A stretch of 64,000 nucleotides of DNA from Hyphomonas oceanitis SCH89 (GCF_000685295.1 NZ_ARYL01000003.1:145440-209439), one strand, 5' to 3'. Positions 1-8,500 are shown, numbered from the stretch's first letter. The notes: generated by a model from the letters alone, not told the origin. Made by a program: numbers and translations.

Positions 1-34
1 CGAGCTGTCCAGACGCACTCAGGAAACTTGTCTC

Positions 35-370
35 ATGTCCAGTCTCTTCAAAGCATTGGTCGCCGCTTCCGCCCTTGTCGCCCTGACAGGCGCGGCCGCA
101 GCAGACGACTCATTCATTGCCGATTTTGAATTCTCACCCGACGCACCCGTTGATGTCACTTATGCGAACTTCGAGAAAAGGGCGAAGAAAGCCTGCCGCG
201 TCGAAAGCCGCATGGTGGGCGGTGTCGCAGCCCGTGTGCAGATCGAGAAACTCTGCCGCGAGCAGCTGATGACCGACGCGGTTGCCGCCACGAAGATGGA
301 CGCGCTGATCGCCCATCACGAGGGGCGCACCCTGCCAGAAACAAAACTTGAGCTCGCAAGCCGGAACTAG
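35..370 (+). CDS. UrcA family secreted protein
   Basis: Predicted 111-residue exported protein. Residues 1-23 form a signal peptide ending at an alanine-rich AAA|D cleavage site. The mature part has the UrcA layout: a V-x-Y-A-N/D stretch near residue 41, a first cysteine (KKACRVE), a second cysteine (EKLCREQ), then an alanine-rich helix. The two cysteines probably form a disulfide. The function of UrcA proteins is unknown; they are small periplasmic proteins frequent in Alphaproteobacteria. AGGA about ten bases upstream supports this ATG. It is convergent with the cytochrome b561 gene and shares a terminator hairpin with it. Confidence 0.75.
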   Translation: MSSLFKALVAASALVALTGAAAADDSFIADFEFSPDAPVDVTYANFEKRAKKACRVESRMVGGVAARVQIEKLCREQLMTDAVAATKMDALIAHHEGRTLPETKLELASRN

Positions 371-408
371 GGTTCTCCAACCCGACCTCAATTGTTCCGG
401 CCCGAAAA

Positions 409-436
409 GAAGGGGCGCTCGCAAGGGCGCCCCTTC
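409..436. terminator. Shared bidirectional terminator hairpin
   Basis: Perfect 10-bp stem (GAAGGGGCGC / GCGCCCCTTC) with an 8-base loop, between two convergent stop codons. The T-run is clear only for the minus strand (CTTTTC after the stem), so it ends the cytochrome operon best and may also serve the UrcA gene. Confidence 0.6.
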
Positions 437-444
437 GATACATT

Positions 445-1122
445 TCAGGCGCTGGCAAACCAGACGGCGCTGACGGCCCCGAAGGCGAGCGCGGCAGAGA
501 TAAGGACGCGGAGCCAGGAAGCGCCGGCGTCAGCGGGGGTGGGGGCTGCGAAGTCTGCCTCGCTGCGTCGGCCGGTGAGCATGGGGCGGACGAGATTGTC
601 ACGGAAGACAAGGTAGTAGGCCGCGATCGCCACGATGTGGAGCGCGATCAGGGCGAGCAGGACGTTAAAGCTGGTCTCGTGGATTTCGGCAAAGAAGCGG
701 CCGGTTTCGAAGGAGACCTTGGTGGCGAGCGGGCCGGATTCCAGACCGTCCACATCGACCGAGAAGAGGCCGGTGGTGACCTGCGTGGCAAGGGCCAGCA
801 GCATGGCGATAACGCTGAGCGAACCGACGGGATTGTGTCCCGCATGCGGGGTGTGGCGCCGGGCGAGCAGGTCACGCACATAGGTCATGAGTGACCGCGG
901 AGAGGGCACGAGGCGGTAAAGCCGGGCCGTTCCCGGACCAATCAGGCCCCAGACAAGGCGATAGGTGAGGAGGCCGAGCAGGACGAGGCCGACCCGCCTG
1001 TGCCAATCCATCATGCCCTGTTCGGCCGTCCACCACATGGTGGCGACGCCAAGCACGATGAGCCAGTGGAACAGACGGATCGTCCAGTCCCAGACAAGGA
1101 CGTGCTTTTGCGGTTCCGGCAT
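445..1122 (-). CDS. Cytochrome b561-family membrane protein (b-type cytochrome)
   Basis: 225 residues with four to five hydrophobic segments. The opening VWDWTIRLFHWL is typical of Ni/Fe-hydrogenase-type cytochrome b561 proteins, with a heme-ligand histidine in FHW. Further membrane histidines occur in DWHRR and in the EIHETSFN / ALHIVA segments. Such proteins carry two b hemes and pass electrons between quinol and a periplasmic partner. The gene starts 6 bases after the cytochrome c' stop, so the two are co-transcribed and the c-type protein is the likely redox partner. The exact physiological donor and acceptor cannot be read from sequence. Confidence 0.82.
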   Translation of the reverse strand: MPEPQKHVLVWDWTIRLFHWLIVLGVATMWWTAEQGMMDWHRRVGLVLLGLLTYRLVWGLIGPGTARLYRLVPSPRSLMTYVRDLLARRHTPHAGHNPVGSLSVIAMLLALATQVTTGLFSVDVDGLESGPLATKVSFETGRFFAEIHETSFNVLLALIALHIVAIAAYYLVFRDNLVRPMLTGRRSEADFAAPTPADAGASWLRVLISAALAFGAVSAVWFASA

Positions 1123-1128
1123 CAGGAT

Positions 1129-1647
1129 CTAGTCGTCTGCGCGATAGGTTTCGTGGCAGGATTTGCAGGTGGCGCCGGTGGCCTTGAAGGCCTCGCTGAT
1201 GGCGGCGATGTCGCCAGCTTCGGCGGTGGAGGCGAGCGTGGCGGCGGCGGCCTGGAAATCAGCGATCTTGGAATCGAAGTCCGCCTTGTTTTCCCAGATG
1301 GCGGGGAGGGCATCTGTCTTCACGCCGGAGGCCGGGCCGGAGCCATCGGGGAACCAGTCGCCCATGTCGGCGGTCTCGGTGGGCACGCTGGCGGCGGCAG
1401 CCTGTATGGCGGCCATGTCAGGCTCGCCGGCCTTGAGATTGTCGCTGATCGTCTTGAAAGCCTTGCCGACGGCTTTGAGGTGGGTCTGGCGCGCATCGAC
1501 CACTTCGGTGACGGTCATGCCATTATCGAGAACGGTGGCGGTTTCGGAAGCCTCAGGCGCAGCCGGGGCATCGCCGGAGCCGCAGGCGCCGAGCAAAGCG
1601 AGGCCGGCGAGGGCAGCAAGGGTGAAGCGGGTCTGGCGAATCGTCAT
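1129..1647 (-). CDS. Cytochrome c' (class II c-type cytochrome) lipoprotein
   Basis: 172 residues. The N-terminus is a signal sequence with an LLGAC lipobox. The rest is a helical domain with the single CxxCH heme site (C161-K-S-C164-H165) eight residues from the C-terminus, which is the hallmark of class II cytochrome c'. The start at 1647 is chosen because GGAG lies just upstream and the signal peptide begins there; the longer frame to 1704 adds a non-signal leader. It is the first gene of a two-gene unit with the membrane cytochrome b561 protein. Family roles include NO binding and periplasmic electron transfer; which applies here is unknown. Confidence 0.85.
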   Translation of the reverse strand: MTIRQTRFTLAALAGLALLGACGSGDAPAAPEASETATVLDNGMTVTEVVDARQTHLKAVGKAFKTISDNLKAGEPDMAAIQAAAASVPTETADMGDWFPDGSGPASGVKTDALPAIWENKADFDSKIADFQAAAATLASTAEAGDIAAISEAFKATGATCKSCHETYRADD

Positions 1648-2020
1648 GAGGCTCTCCGTTCTTGGTCTGGAGCCAGTCGTAGGCAATCCGTGTGACAGGC
1701 GCAATCTCTGCCGCGCGAGGCGGTGGCCGAAAGCACGATGCGCGCGAAATACGTGCAGGGGACGCTAGTCGGCCGGGCGATGTACAGGGAGGGTCAAAGG
1801 AAAGTAATCGCACGCAATACAGGCGGCAGCGCGGTTTTTATTAAAAATACCGGTCGGAATTATTTGCTCATGGGTGGATGAGATCCGTATTTTCTTCCCT
1901 GACCGGACGGATGTGTGACCGTTTCCTGCCCTTGAGTTGAGCAATTCTGCAAAGGAGTGTTTTGGTTGCATCGCCTGCAACCACAGGAACGGGTGGCCTC
2001 CGGCGCTCGAAAGTGCGTAC

Positions 2021-4003
2021 ATGCAGGTTCGGGATAATTCTCCCTCAAAAAAAGTCCGGGGGGACGCTCAATTGGAAGATCCGTCGCTCGCAAATCTGGG
2101 ACTGGCCCCTTTCCTGATCGGTGACGTCACCGTCACGCCGTCAGCCTTGCGCCTGTCCGGGCCGAAGGGGACATGCCAGGTCGAGCCGAAGGTCATGACC
2201 CTGCTGGTGGTCATGGCGCGGCGGCCGGGCGAGCTGTGGCTGCGGTCTGACCTGATCGACAATGTATGGCCGGGCGACCTGGGCAGCGACCAGAGCCTGT
2301 CGCGGGCTGCCTCGCACCTTCGCAAGGCACTCATCGCGCCGCATGGCATGAGCGACGCGATCGCGACCGTGCCGAAGCTCGGCTACCGGCTGGATGCGAA
2401 GATTGCAACGCAGCCGGGGCAGACGCGGGTGGCCGTATTGCCATTCCGGTCGCTGTCGAAGGACGGTGACCAGGAATATTTCGCTGATGGTCTTGTGGAT
2501 GAGCTGATCGCACGGCTGGTGCAGGTGCCCGAACTGATGGTGGCAGGGCGCACCTCGTCGTTCCAGTTCCGCAATTCCGAACTGATCCTGCCGGATATCG
2601 CCGCGCGCTTGCGGGTCGATCACCTGATCGAAGGCAGCGTGCAGCATCAGGACGAGCATGTGCGCATCGATATCTGCCTGATTGACGGCAAGACCGGGTT
2701 CGAGACGTGGAGCTACCGCTTTGCCGGCAAGGTGGGCGACATGTTCGTGTCACGCGATGAAGTGGCGGCCGCCGTGACGGCTGGCCTGAGCGAAACGCTG
2801 AACGTGGCCCAGCCCGCGCTGAAGCCGCGTCCGATGACCGACAATAGGCTGGCCTATGGCCTGTACCTGCAAGGGCGGGCATTGACGAACCGTGCTTTCG
2901 GGGAGGGTCTGCTGGCCAAGGCGATCGATCTGCTGGAGCAGGCGCTGGCGCTGGACCCGGACTTTGCCGAATGCTGGACGGCGCTGGCCGAAGCGCATGT
3001 GAATAGCGTGGTCTTTACGCCCTGTCTGGACCGGCTGGGCGAGACCGAGATCATGGCCCAGTGTGCCCGCCGCGCGATCGCGCTGGACCCGTCGCAGGGC
3101 CATGCGCGCTCCATGCTGGCGCTGCAGCGATGGACGCAGAATGATGCGGTCGGTGCGCTGGACCTTGCCTATGAGGCCTACCGGCTGGAGCCCGAGAACC
3201 CGGATGTGATTATCCGGCTGGGTTCGTTCCTGCTGTATTGCGGGCGGACGCAGGAGGCCTTGCCGCTGATCGAGGCTGCGATTGATCGCGACCCTGTGCA
3301 TGGCCGCAACTATGCCATGCTGTGCGTCGCGCATCTCAACCTTGGGCATGCAGAGGAAAGCATCGCGGCCGGGCAGCGCATGGTGGACCTGGGCTTTCCG
3401 TCCATGCTGCTGGCTGCGGCGACGGCCACGGCGGGCGAGCGCGAACTGGCGGTGCAGCAATACTGGCAAACGCGCCTCTTGATGAACACAGTGATCTTCC
3501 CGCCCGTGGGCAGTGCCCCGCTGGATGCGGACGGGCTGGACGCCTATTGGCTGATGGCGGCGAAGGGCGTTTGCAGCGGGCAGGAAGAAGACCGCAACGT
3601 GTATTGCCAGCTTCTGGAAATGCTGCATGTGACGCTGCATGATCCGTTCGACCCCAGCATCGTCATGCCGGCGGTGTGGATGGGCAATGCGCCGATGGTG
3701 TTCAAGACGCTGGGTAAGCAGATTACGCCTGCCAACATGATCAGCCTGATGCTGATCTGGGCGGATGTCGACCCGATCCGGAGCGTGTGGCAGCACCCCG
3801 ATTTCATGCACTTTGCGACGCATATCGGCCTGGTGGCGGCATGGGACAAATATGGCTGGCCGGACCTCCTGCCGCGGCCGAAGGAGGGGCGCGAACCTTC
3901 CGAAACGCGCGGCCAAGGTGACCGGGCAGAGCCCGCACGCCGTCGGGAGCCGCAAGTGGCGTTAGGCGCTATCCGCGGCGAGCCAGGGCCGCAGTGGCCC
4001 TGA
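2021..4003 (+). CDS. OmpR-type winged-helix regulator with TolB-like and TPR domains
   Basis: 660 residues from the ATG at 2021; an in-frame TTG at 1937 would add 28 residues. Residues ~30-128 match the OmpR/PhoB C-terminal winged helix found at the N-terminus of CadC-like regulators (EPKVMTLL, then LSRAASHLRKAL and KLGYRLD). It is followed by a TolB/FlgO-like domain beginning RVAVLPFRSLS and FADGLVDEL, of the kind seen in CadC/adenylate-cyclase-like regulators. Then come several TPR-like helical repeats (LLEQALALDPDFAECW, ARRAIALDPSQGHA). There is no receiver domain and no clear membrane helix, so this looks like a cytoplasmic one-component regulator sensing through its repeats. Target genes are unknown. 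It converges on the hydrolase gene with 7 bases between. Confidence 0.75.
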   Translation: MQVRDNSPSKKVRGDAQLEDPSLANLGLAPFLIGDVTVTPSALRLSGPKGTCQVEPKVMTLLVVMARRPGELWLRSDLIDNVWPGDLGSDQSLSRAASHLRKALIAPHGMSDAIATVPKLGYRLDAKIATQPGQTRVAVLPFRSLSKDGDQEYFADGLVDELIARLVQVPELMVAGRTSSFQFRNSELILPDIAARLRVDHLIEGSVQHQDEHVRIDICLIDGKTGFETWSYRFAGKVGDMFVSRDEVAAAVTAGLSETLNVAQPALKPRPMTDNRLAYGLYLQGRALTNRAFGEGLLAKAIDLLEQALALDPDFAECWTALAEAHVNSVVFTPCLDRLGETEIMAQCARRAIALDPSQGHARSMLALQRWTQNDAVGALDLAYEAYRLEPENPDVIIRLGSFLLYCGRTQEALPLIEAAIDRDPVHGRNYAMLCVAHLNLGHAEESIAAGQRMVDLGFPSMLLAAATATAGERELAVQQYWQTRLLMNTVIFPPVGSAPLDADGLDAYWLMAAKGVCSGQEEDRNVYCQLLEMLHVTLHDPFDPSIVMPAVWMGNAPMVFKTLGKQITPANMISLMLIWADVDPIRSVWQHPDFMHFATHIGLVAAWDKYGWPDLLPRPKEGREPSETRGQGDRAEPARRREPQVALGAIRGEPGPQWP

Positions 4004-4010
4004 CCGGTGC

Positions 4011-4865
4011 CTATTCGGCAGCGACCAGGGTGAACTCTTCTTTCCACTGCGCCATGACATCGCGATTGTCATGGTCCCATGGGTGGAAGCCGGGCTTGAA
4101 CCAGGACAGCCAGACTTTCCAGCCCTTGCCGAACAGGGCGGGTTTCTTCCAGAGGAAGGCCTTCACTTCGCGCAGCGCTAATTCATAGCTGTAGCCATCG
4201 GCAACCAGCAGCCGGGCGGCATGATCGGCCACATGGCTGGTGAAGTGGTGCGTGATGATGACCATCGACATGCAGCGGCGGAAATAGCGCCGGAAGGGCG
4301 GCCAGTCTTTCGTGACTTCGAGGAAGACGTCATAGGCGACGGCCTTGTGCTCGGTCTCTTCCATGGCGTGCCAGCGCCAGAGGCGCTCCAGCGCGGGATC
4401 CGTCTTGCTGAACAGGGGCGCGCCGTCGATTTCGAGGCCTGTCATCAGGTCGGCCATCATGGACGTGAAATGCTCGAGGCAGATCGTCGCCATCAGCATA
4501 CGGATAGGACCGCCCGAGCGGCCGAAGGCAATGCGCTCGCGGATTTCGGCCTCGATCTCGTCAACCGGATATTTGACGCGGTCGATCTTGTTGTTGAGGA
4601 GGTGGTGCTCGCGCGAATGGATCGCTTCCTGGGAGATGAAGTCCTTCACGTCCTGCGCGAGCTTGCCGCTGACCCGGCCGCGATAGGCCTTTACCGCATC
4701 GATGAACAGGCGCTCGCCGTCCGGGAAGGTGAGCGACATGGCGTTGAATATGGCGGTGGCCACCGGGTCGCCGTCCAGCCAGGGGCCGTTGTCGGCGCCG
4801 TCCATGCTGAAATGGAGATCGCGGGGGAGAATCGTCACATCTTCGGGTGTGCGCTTGTTCGTCAT
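4011..4865 (-). CDS. PF10118-type predicted metal-dependent hydrolase
   Basis: 284 residues with the helical, histidine/glutamate-rich layout of the predicted metal-dependent hydrolase family PF10118: ISQEAIHSREHH (~95-106), ICLEHFT, and WHAMEETEHK with E-x2-H ligands. The spacing resembles a ferritin-like/di-iron four-helix bundle, so an oxygenase or desaturase-like chemistry is as plausible as hydrolysis. No substrate is known. It is divergent from a TetR-family gene with about 70 bases between starts, so that regulator is the likely repressor, perhaps in response to a fatty acid or other hydrophobic ligand (inference). Confidence 0.75.
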   Translation of the reverse strand: MTNKRTPEDVTILPRDLHFSMDGADNGPWLDGDPVATAIFNAMSLTFPDGERLFIDAVKAYRGRVSGKLAQDVKDFISQEAIHSREHHLLNNKIDRVKYPVDEIEAEIRERIAFGRSGGPIRMLMATICLEHFTSMMADLMTGLEIDGAPLFSKTDPALERLWRWHAMEETEHKAVAYDVFLEVTKDWPPFRRYFRRCMSMVIITHHFTSHVADHAARLLVADGYSYELALREVKAFLWKKPALFGKGWKVWLSWFKPGFHPWDHDNRDVMAQWKEEFTLVAAE

Positions 4866-4926
4866 CGTGATTAGTGCCTTTTTAGAGCGGGCCTGTTACT
4901 GAACATGCAGGCAAGATGGATACTAC

Positions 4927-4940
4927 TGACAAAAATGTCA
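4927..4940. promoter_or_regulatory. Palindrome TGACA-AAAA-TGTCA, candidate TetR operator
   Basis: Perfect 5-bp arms with a 4-base spacer in the divergent intergenic region. On the minus strand the right arm plus one base reads TTGACA, a consensus -35 box for the hydrolase gene, so a repressor bound here would block that promoter. It also overlaps the ATG at 4935, one of two possible starts of the TetR gene. Confidence 0.4.
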
Positions 4941-5537
4941 ATAAAGAATAAACCGTCCCCGCGTGTGCGCCGCTCTCCCGAGGAGTCGCGCAGCAATATC
5001 CTGTCGGCGGCGGAATCGCTGTTGGTGGAACAGGGCCCGCAATCGCTGCGGCTGGCCGATGTGGCCAAGGCCGCAGGCGTGGCCAATGCGACCGTGCTGC
5101 ACCATTTCGGCTCGATCGATGCGGTGCAGAAGGCGCTGATGGAGCGGATGATCGGCGACCTGGTGGATGCGATCATGGCCATTGAAGTGCCTGCCGATGC
5201 CCCTGCAGCGGCGCGGGCGGCAGGGCTGAAGACGCTGTTCGATGCGTTCGAGACGCGCGGCGCGGCGCGGCTGGCGGCGTGGCTGGAGCTGACCGACGAG
5301 ACGAGCCGGCTGACGCTGGTGCGCGAGGCGGTGCAGGAAGTGGCGCAGAAGAAGATTGCCAATACGGGCGTGCCGACGGAGATGGCCGAAGAGCTGATCC
5401 TGCTGAGCGTGACACTGGCGGTGGGCGTCGGCCTGTTCGGGCCATCACTCAGCACGCTGATCGGCAAGCCGCCGGAGCGGGCGCGCGAGCTGACGCTGGC
5501 GATGTTGCTGGCTTATTTGCAGAGCCTGTCGGCTTAG
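4935..5537 (+). CDS. TetR/AcrR family transcriptional regulator
   Basis: 200 residues from ATG 4935, or 210 from ATG 4905; neither has a convincing ribosome site, and the shorter form avoids an odd leader. The N-terminal ~60 residues are a TetR helix-turn-helix: ESRSNILSAAESLL, LRLADVAKAAGVANATVLHHFGS. The ligand-binding C-terminal domain is family-specific and unidentifiable by eye. Divergent placement suggests it represses the neighbouring metal-hydrolase gene and itself. Confidence 0.85.
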   Translation: MSIKNKPSPRVRRSPEESRSNILSAAESLLVEQGPQSLRLADVAKAAGVANATVLHHFGSIDAVQKALMERMIGDLVDAIMAIEVPADAPAAARAAGLKTLFDAFETRGAARLAAWLELTDETSRLTLVREAVQEVAQKKIANTGVPTEMAEELILLSVTLAVGVGLFGPSLSTLIGKPPERARELTLAMLLAYLQSLSA

Positions 5538-5611
5538 GCGCCCGCGCGATCAGGCTTTGGTTGCACAATTTCGTATTCTCCCTAGATTACTTTAAAAAAA
5601 GGGGAGACGTC

Positions 5612-6097
5612 ATGTTGCGTATCGTGAAAATTCTGCTGATCCTGAGTGTGGCCGCATGGGCGCTGATTGGTGCGCTTGGCAATATTATCGACTGGGGCGG
5701 AACAACCGGAGCGGTGGCGGCGGCAACGTCCATGTCGACATTTGATACTGTGCCGGCGAGCGCGCGGGCGACATCGAACCCGGCAGTGATACTGATTGGT
5801 GCACTGCTGATTACAACCTTCAAGATTGGTGCCGGCGCCCTCTGCCTTTTGGGGGCGTGGCACATGTGGGATGCGCGACGCGGTGATGCAGCGGATTTTG
5901 CCAAGGCGAAGTCGCTGGCGCTGACCGGCTGCGGTGTTGCCATGTTCATGCTGTTCGCGGGATGGATCGTGATTGCGGAAACGTGGTTCGAGCTGTGGCG
6001 CTCACCGGTCCTGCTGGATCCTGTGCTGGGATCGGCCTTCCGGTATGGCGGCTTTATCGCGGTGATCGCGCTGTTTGTCGGGGCGCGGGAGGAGTAG
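5612..6097 (+). CDS. DUF2165-like small integral membrane protein
   Basis: 161 residues with about four membrane segments (residues ~5-25, ~57-80, ~100-122, ~138-155). The pattern, with an early conserved N-[IL]-x-D-W and W-x-M-x-x-A-R in the middle, resembles DUF2165 predicted membrane proteins. Function unknown. GGGGAGA lies 5 bases before the ATG and fixes the start. The gene stands alone between the TetR gene and a convergent secreted-protein gene. Confidence 0.65.
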   Translation: MLRIVKILLILSVAAWALIGALGNIIDWGGTTGAVAAATSMSTFDTVPASARATSNPAVILIGALLITTFKIGAGALCLLGAWHMWDARRGDAADFAKAKSLALTGCGVAMFMLFAGWIVIAETWFELWRSPVLLDPVLGSAFRYGGFIAVIALFVGAREE

Positions 6098-6110
6098 GCG
6101 CCCCCGCGCG

Positions 6111-6467
6111 CTATTCCATCGGCAGTTCGAGGAAGTCGAGCGAGCGCTCCATGACGACGGTGCCGAGGTGTTCGCCGTAGACGCGCATGGCGTATTCGAA
6201 CATGGGCGAGCCGACCTCGTTGAAGCCGACGCCGCAATTGCCCGCGGCGCTGAGGCCGGCCGTCATCATCAGCGAGCCGAGCACGCCGGTGGCCTCCTGC
6301 TTCTTCTCCTGCAGGGCCAGCAGCATCAGCTGTTTCATCTGGGCGATGTCGGCCTCTGTCGCATTGGCGACCATGCAGGCGGCGACCTCATCGGCGCGGT
6401 CCTCGGCAAGGGCCGGGGCGGCGGAAAGGCTGGTGACGGCAAGCGCAAGGCAAAGCGTGCGGATCAT
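6111..6467 (-). CDS. Small exported protein of unknown function
   Basis: 118 residues. Residues 1-21 are a signal peptide (ends PALA|ED). The mature part has two cysteines (VAACMVAN and GNCGVGFN) and is otherwise helical. I do not recognise a family. The ATG at 6467 has GGAG and a proper signal peptide; the longer frame to 6815 runs into the neighbouring gene and is not credible. Confidence 0.65.
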   Translation of the reverse strand: MIRTLCLALAVTSLSAAPALAEDRADEVAACMVANATEADIAQMKQLMLLALQEKKQEATGVLGSLMMTAGLSAAGNCGVGFNEVGSPMFEYAMRVYGEHLGTVVMERSLDFLELPME

Positions 6468-6578
6468 GGGAGGACTCCTGGATTTGACCGCCGAGGGATA
6501 GGCGCGGATCGTGGCAGGAATGGGGTGGCGCTGCGCGGGGGAGGTTACGGTTGCGTTAGGAGGGGGAGGCGGCGCGGC

Positions 6579-6622
6579 GTAGTATGCATTAGACGTAGCG
6601 CAATGCATCCTATGCTTACTAC
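6579..6622. repeat. Imperfect inverted repeat at the edge of the orphan gene
   Basis: GTAGTATGCAT and ATGCTTACTAC are reverse complements with one mismatch, separated by 22 bases. The right arm overlaps the stop codon of the AT-rich orphan gene. GC content drops sharply here. It could be that gene's terminator or the scar of an insertion end. Confidence 0.4.
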
Positions 6623-7311
6623 GTGCGTCGTTTATAGACGACATAGCTGTCGATAATATGTCTCTGGAATTCATCGGGATATGCGCGAACAAAATGAAGA
6701 TTGGCGAGTAACGCATCAGTCGTGTTCGTAAAAAATGGGTCAGCCCTGCTTGGCCAGACTTCGAATACGGTCGCTTGCTCCGAATCATGCGGCGAAAGGA
6801 AGTACACAGCGTCAAATGCTGGTGCTTGCAGACTTAACCTCCGACGGATCAATTCTTGTACAGGTGGAGCAATGAAAAACTGCTCATGAGTCTTGTAAAG
6901 AAGTAGCAGCCGAAAAGGTCCACCTTGTCGTTTGGATTTCTTCTCGATAAGCGCACAGGTCAAGTCGGCCATGTCTCCGATACCTAACTGGCGAGGCGCA
7001 TCATCATATGAGACGTGCAATTCTTGAAGGGGTGCAAATTCTGCCAACTCCAGCAGTCTTCTTTGGCCATCGCTGCAAACAACTGAGAAGTCGAGATCGT
7101 TCTCCTCATTGCTGATGAGCTCTGAAAAAGGAGCTAATGCGATCGGCATTCGACCGGCGTTGCCGACGAAAAGTGTGGCAATCATATCTTCAATTGCTGT
7201 TTTGGTTTCTGGAAATTGAACCGGATGGTGAGTAATTCCCTGAGGCCCAACGCTGAACGGCCCGGTCACCCCGGTAGGCTTTTTCGGGCTGCGTTTAGCT
7301 TTTTTTGCCAT
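6619..7311 (-). CDS. AT-rich orphan protein, unknown function
   Basis: 230 residues from ATG 7311. The N-terminus is basic and lysine/proline-rich (AKKAKRSPKKP). The body is globular and probably cytoplasmic, with no signal or membrane segment. Central residues include ENDLDFSVV and LLELAEFAPL, then KKSKRQGGPF and LLLLYKTHEQFF, followed by FDAVYFLSPHD. The acidic D-x-D / E-L-A-E strands vaguely recall PD-(D/E)XK nuclease folds, but no complete motif is present and I do not assign one. Base composition and codon use are clearly more AT-rich than hemB and the flanking genes, indicating recent acquisition. It has its own promoter and no obvious partner. Confidence 0.6.
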   Translation of the reverse strand: MAKKAKRSPKKPTGVTGPFSVGPQGITHHPVQFPETKTAIEDMIATLFVGNAGRMPIALAPFSELISNEENDLDFSVVCSDGQRRLLELAEFAPLQELHVSYDDAPRQLGIGDMADLTCALIEKKSKRQGGPFRLLLLYKTHEQFFIAPPVQELIRRRLSLQAPAFDAVYFLSPHDSEQATVFEVWPSRADPFFTNTTDALLANLHFVRAYPDEFQRHIIDSYVVYKRRT

Positions 7312-7350
7312 TCGAAAATAACCTAATCTGCCTAGAGCCAACCATGTGCT

Positions 7351-7401
7351 TCGGACTGGTACAAGTCCGATACAGATAGAAACCTGCAGCTTGTTAGACA
7401 A
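7351..7401 (-). promoter_or_regulatory. Promoter with near-palindromic operator for the orphan gene
   Basis: Reading the minus strand, TTGTCT (7401-7396) and TATCTG (7378-7373) are separated by 17 bases, a good sigma-70-like spacing. A 20-base near-palindrome (TCGGACTGGT / ACAAGTCCGA, one mismatched pair) covers 7351-7370, where transcription would begin, and would suit a dimeric repressor. The -35 box itself sits in a small inverted repeat, CTTGT-TAG-ACAAG. Confidence 0.4.
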
Positions 7402-7474
7402 GAGCCGCAAAATTTCGATATGCGAATGGGTCTGTGATTCGTAGGTATGCTGAGGTACTGTCGATCAAGCTTGA

Positions 7475-8470
7475 TTAGCCCAGTTTATCCGCCGCCTCTT
7501 CCGCGAAGTACGTGATGATGCCGCTGGCGCCCGCGCGTTTGAAGCACATGAGGGACTCCATCATGACGCGGTCGCCGTCGATCCAGCCGTTCATGGCGGC
7601 GGCCTTGATCTGGGCGTATTCGCCGGAGACCTGGTAGGCGAGGGTGGGGACGCCGAATGTGGTGGATACGCGGTGGACAATGTCCAGATACGGAAGACCC
7701 GGTTTGACCATGACCATGTCGGCGCCCTCGGCGAGGTCCAGCGCGACTTCGCGCAGGGCTTCCTCGCTGTTGGCGGGATCCTGCTGATAGGTTTTCTTGT
7801 CGCCCTTGAGGGACTTGGCCGAGCCGATGGCGTCGCGATAGGGGCCGTAGAAGCCGCTCGCATATTTGGCGGCATAGGCGAGGATCATCATGTTGGTGAA
7901 GCCCTCGTCGTCGAAGGCCTGGCGGATGGCGCCGATGCGGCCATCCATCATGTCTGACGGGGCGACAATGTCGGCGCCGGCAGCGGCATGGGCGAGGGCC
8001 TGCTGGACGAGCTTTTCCACGGTGGCATCATTCGGGATGGTGCCGTCGGCATCGAGCAGGCCGTCATGGCCGTGGGTGGTGTAGGCGTCCAGCGCGACAT
8101 CGGTGATGAGGCCGATCTCGGGGGCGGCCTCCTTCATGGCGCGCAGGGCGCGAGGGACGAGGCCGTCGGGGTTGAGGGCGCCGGAGCCTGTCTCGTCTTT
8201 CCCCTCGGGGCCGATATAGGGGAAGAGGGCGATGGCGGGGATGCCCAGCTCGCTGGCGCGTTTGGCCGTGAGGGCGGCTTCCTTGACGCTGAGGCGGTCG
8301 ATGCCCGGAAGGCTGCCGACGGGCACGCGGCCCTCGCCATCATGCACGAAAATGGCCCAGACGAGGTCGGCGGGCGTCAGCGTGTTTTCGGCGACAAGGC
8401 CGCGAATCCAGGGGGACTGGCGCAGGCGGCGCATGCGGGTGGCGGGGAAGGATTGGGGAAACTGGGTCAT
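7475..8470 (-). CDS. hemB: Porphobilinogen synthase (delta-aminolevulinic acid dehydratase)
   Basis: 331 residues, normal family length. It condenses two 5-aminolevulinate molecules to porphobilinogen in heme biosynthesis, in the cytoplasm. The two active-site lysines are visible: K202 in AYAAKYAS and the Schiff-base K256 in VMVKPGLPYLD. The metal loop reads DVALDAYTTHGHDG (124-137), with Asp/Ala replacing the zinc cysteines, so this is the magnesium-type, zinc-independent form. A GNAT gene ends 30 bases upstream on the same strand, and the two may be co-transcribed. Confidence 0.97.
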   Translation of the reverse strand: MTQFPQSFPATRMRRLRQSPWIRGLVAENTLTPADLVWAIFVHDGEGRVPVGSLPGIDRLSVKEAALTAKRASELGIPAIALFPYIGPEGKDETGSGALNPDGLVPRALRAMKEAAPEIGLITDVALDAYTTHGHDGLLDADGTIPNDATVEKLVQQALAHAAAGADIVAPSDMMDGRIGAIRQAFDDEGFTNMMILAYAAKYASGFYGPYRDAIGSAKSLKGDKKTYQQDPANSEEALREVALDLAEGADMVMVKPGLPYLDIVHRVSTTFGVPTLAYQVSGEYAQIKAAAMNGWIDGDRVMMESLMCFKRAGASGIITYFAEEAADKLG

Positions 8471-8500
8471 AAGCGGATAGATGCGGCAGATCGGGGCGAT

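Noticed and set aside
2750..3955. 401-residue minus-strand frame
   Set aside because: Antisense to the winged-helix/TPR regulator; Arg/His/Gln-rich translation without motifs.
6468..6815. N-terminal extension of the small exported protein
   Set aside because: The signal peptide starts at ATG 6467 with a good ribosome site; the extension overlaps the orphan gene.
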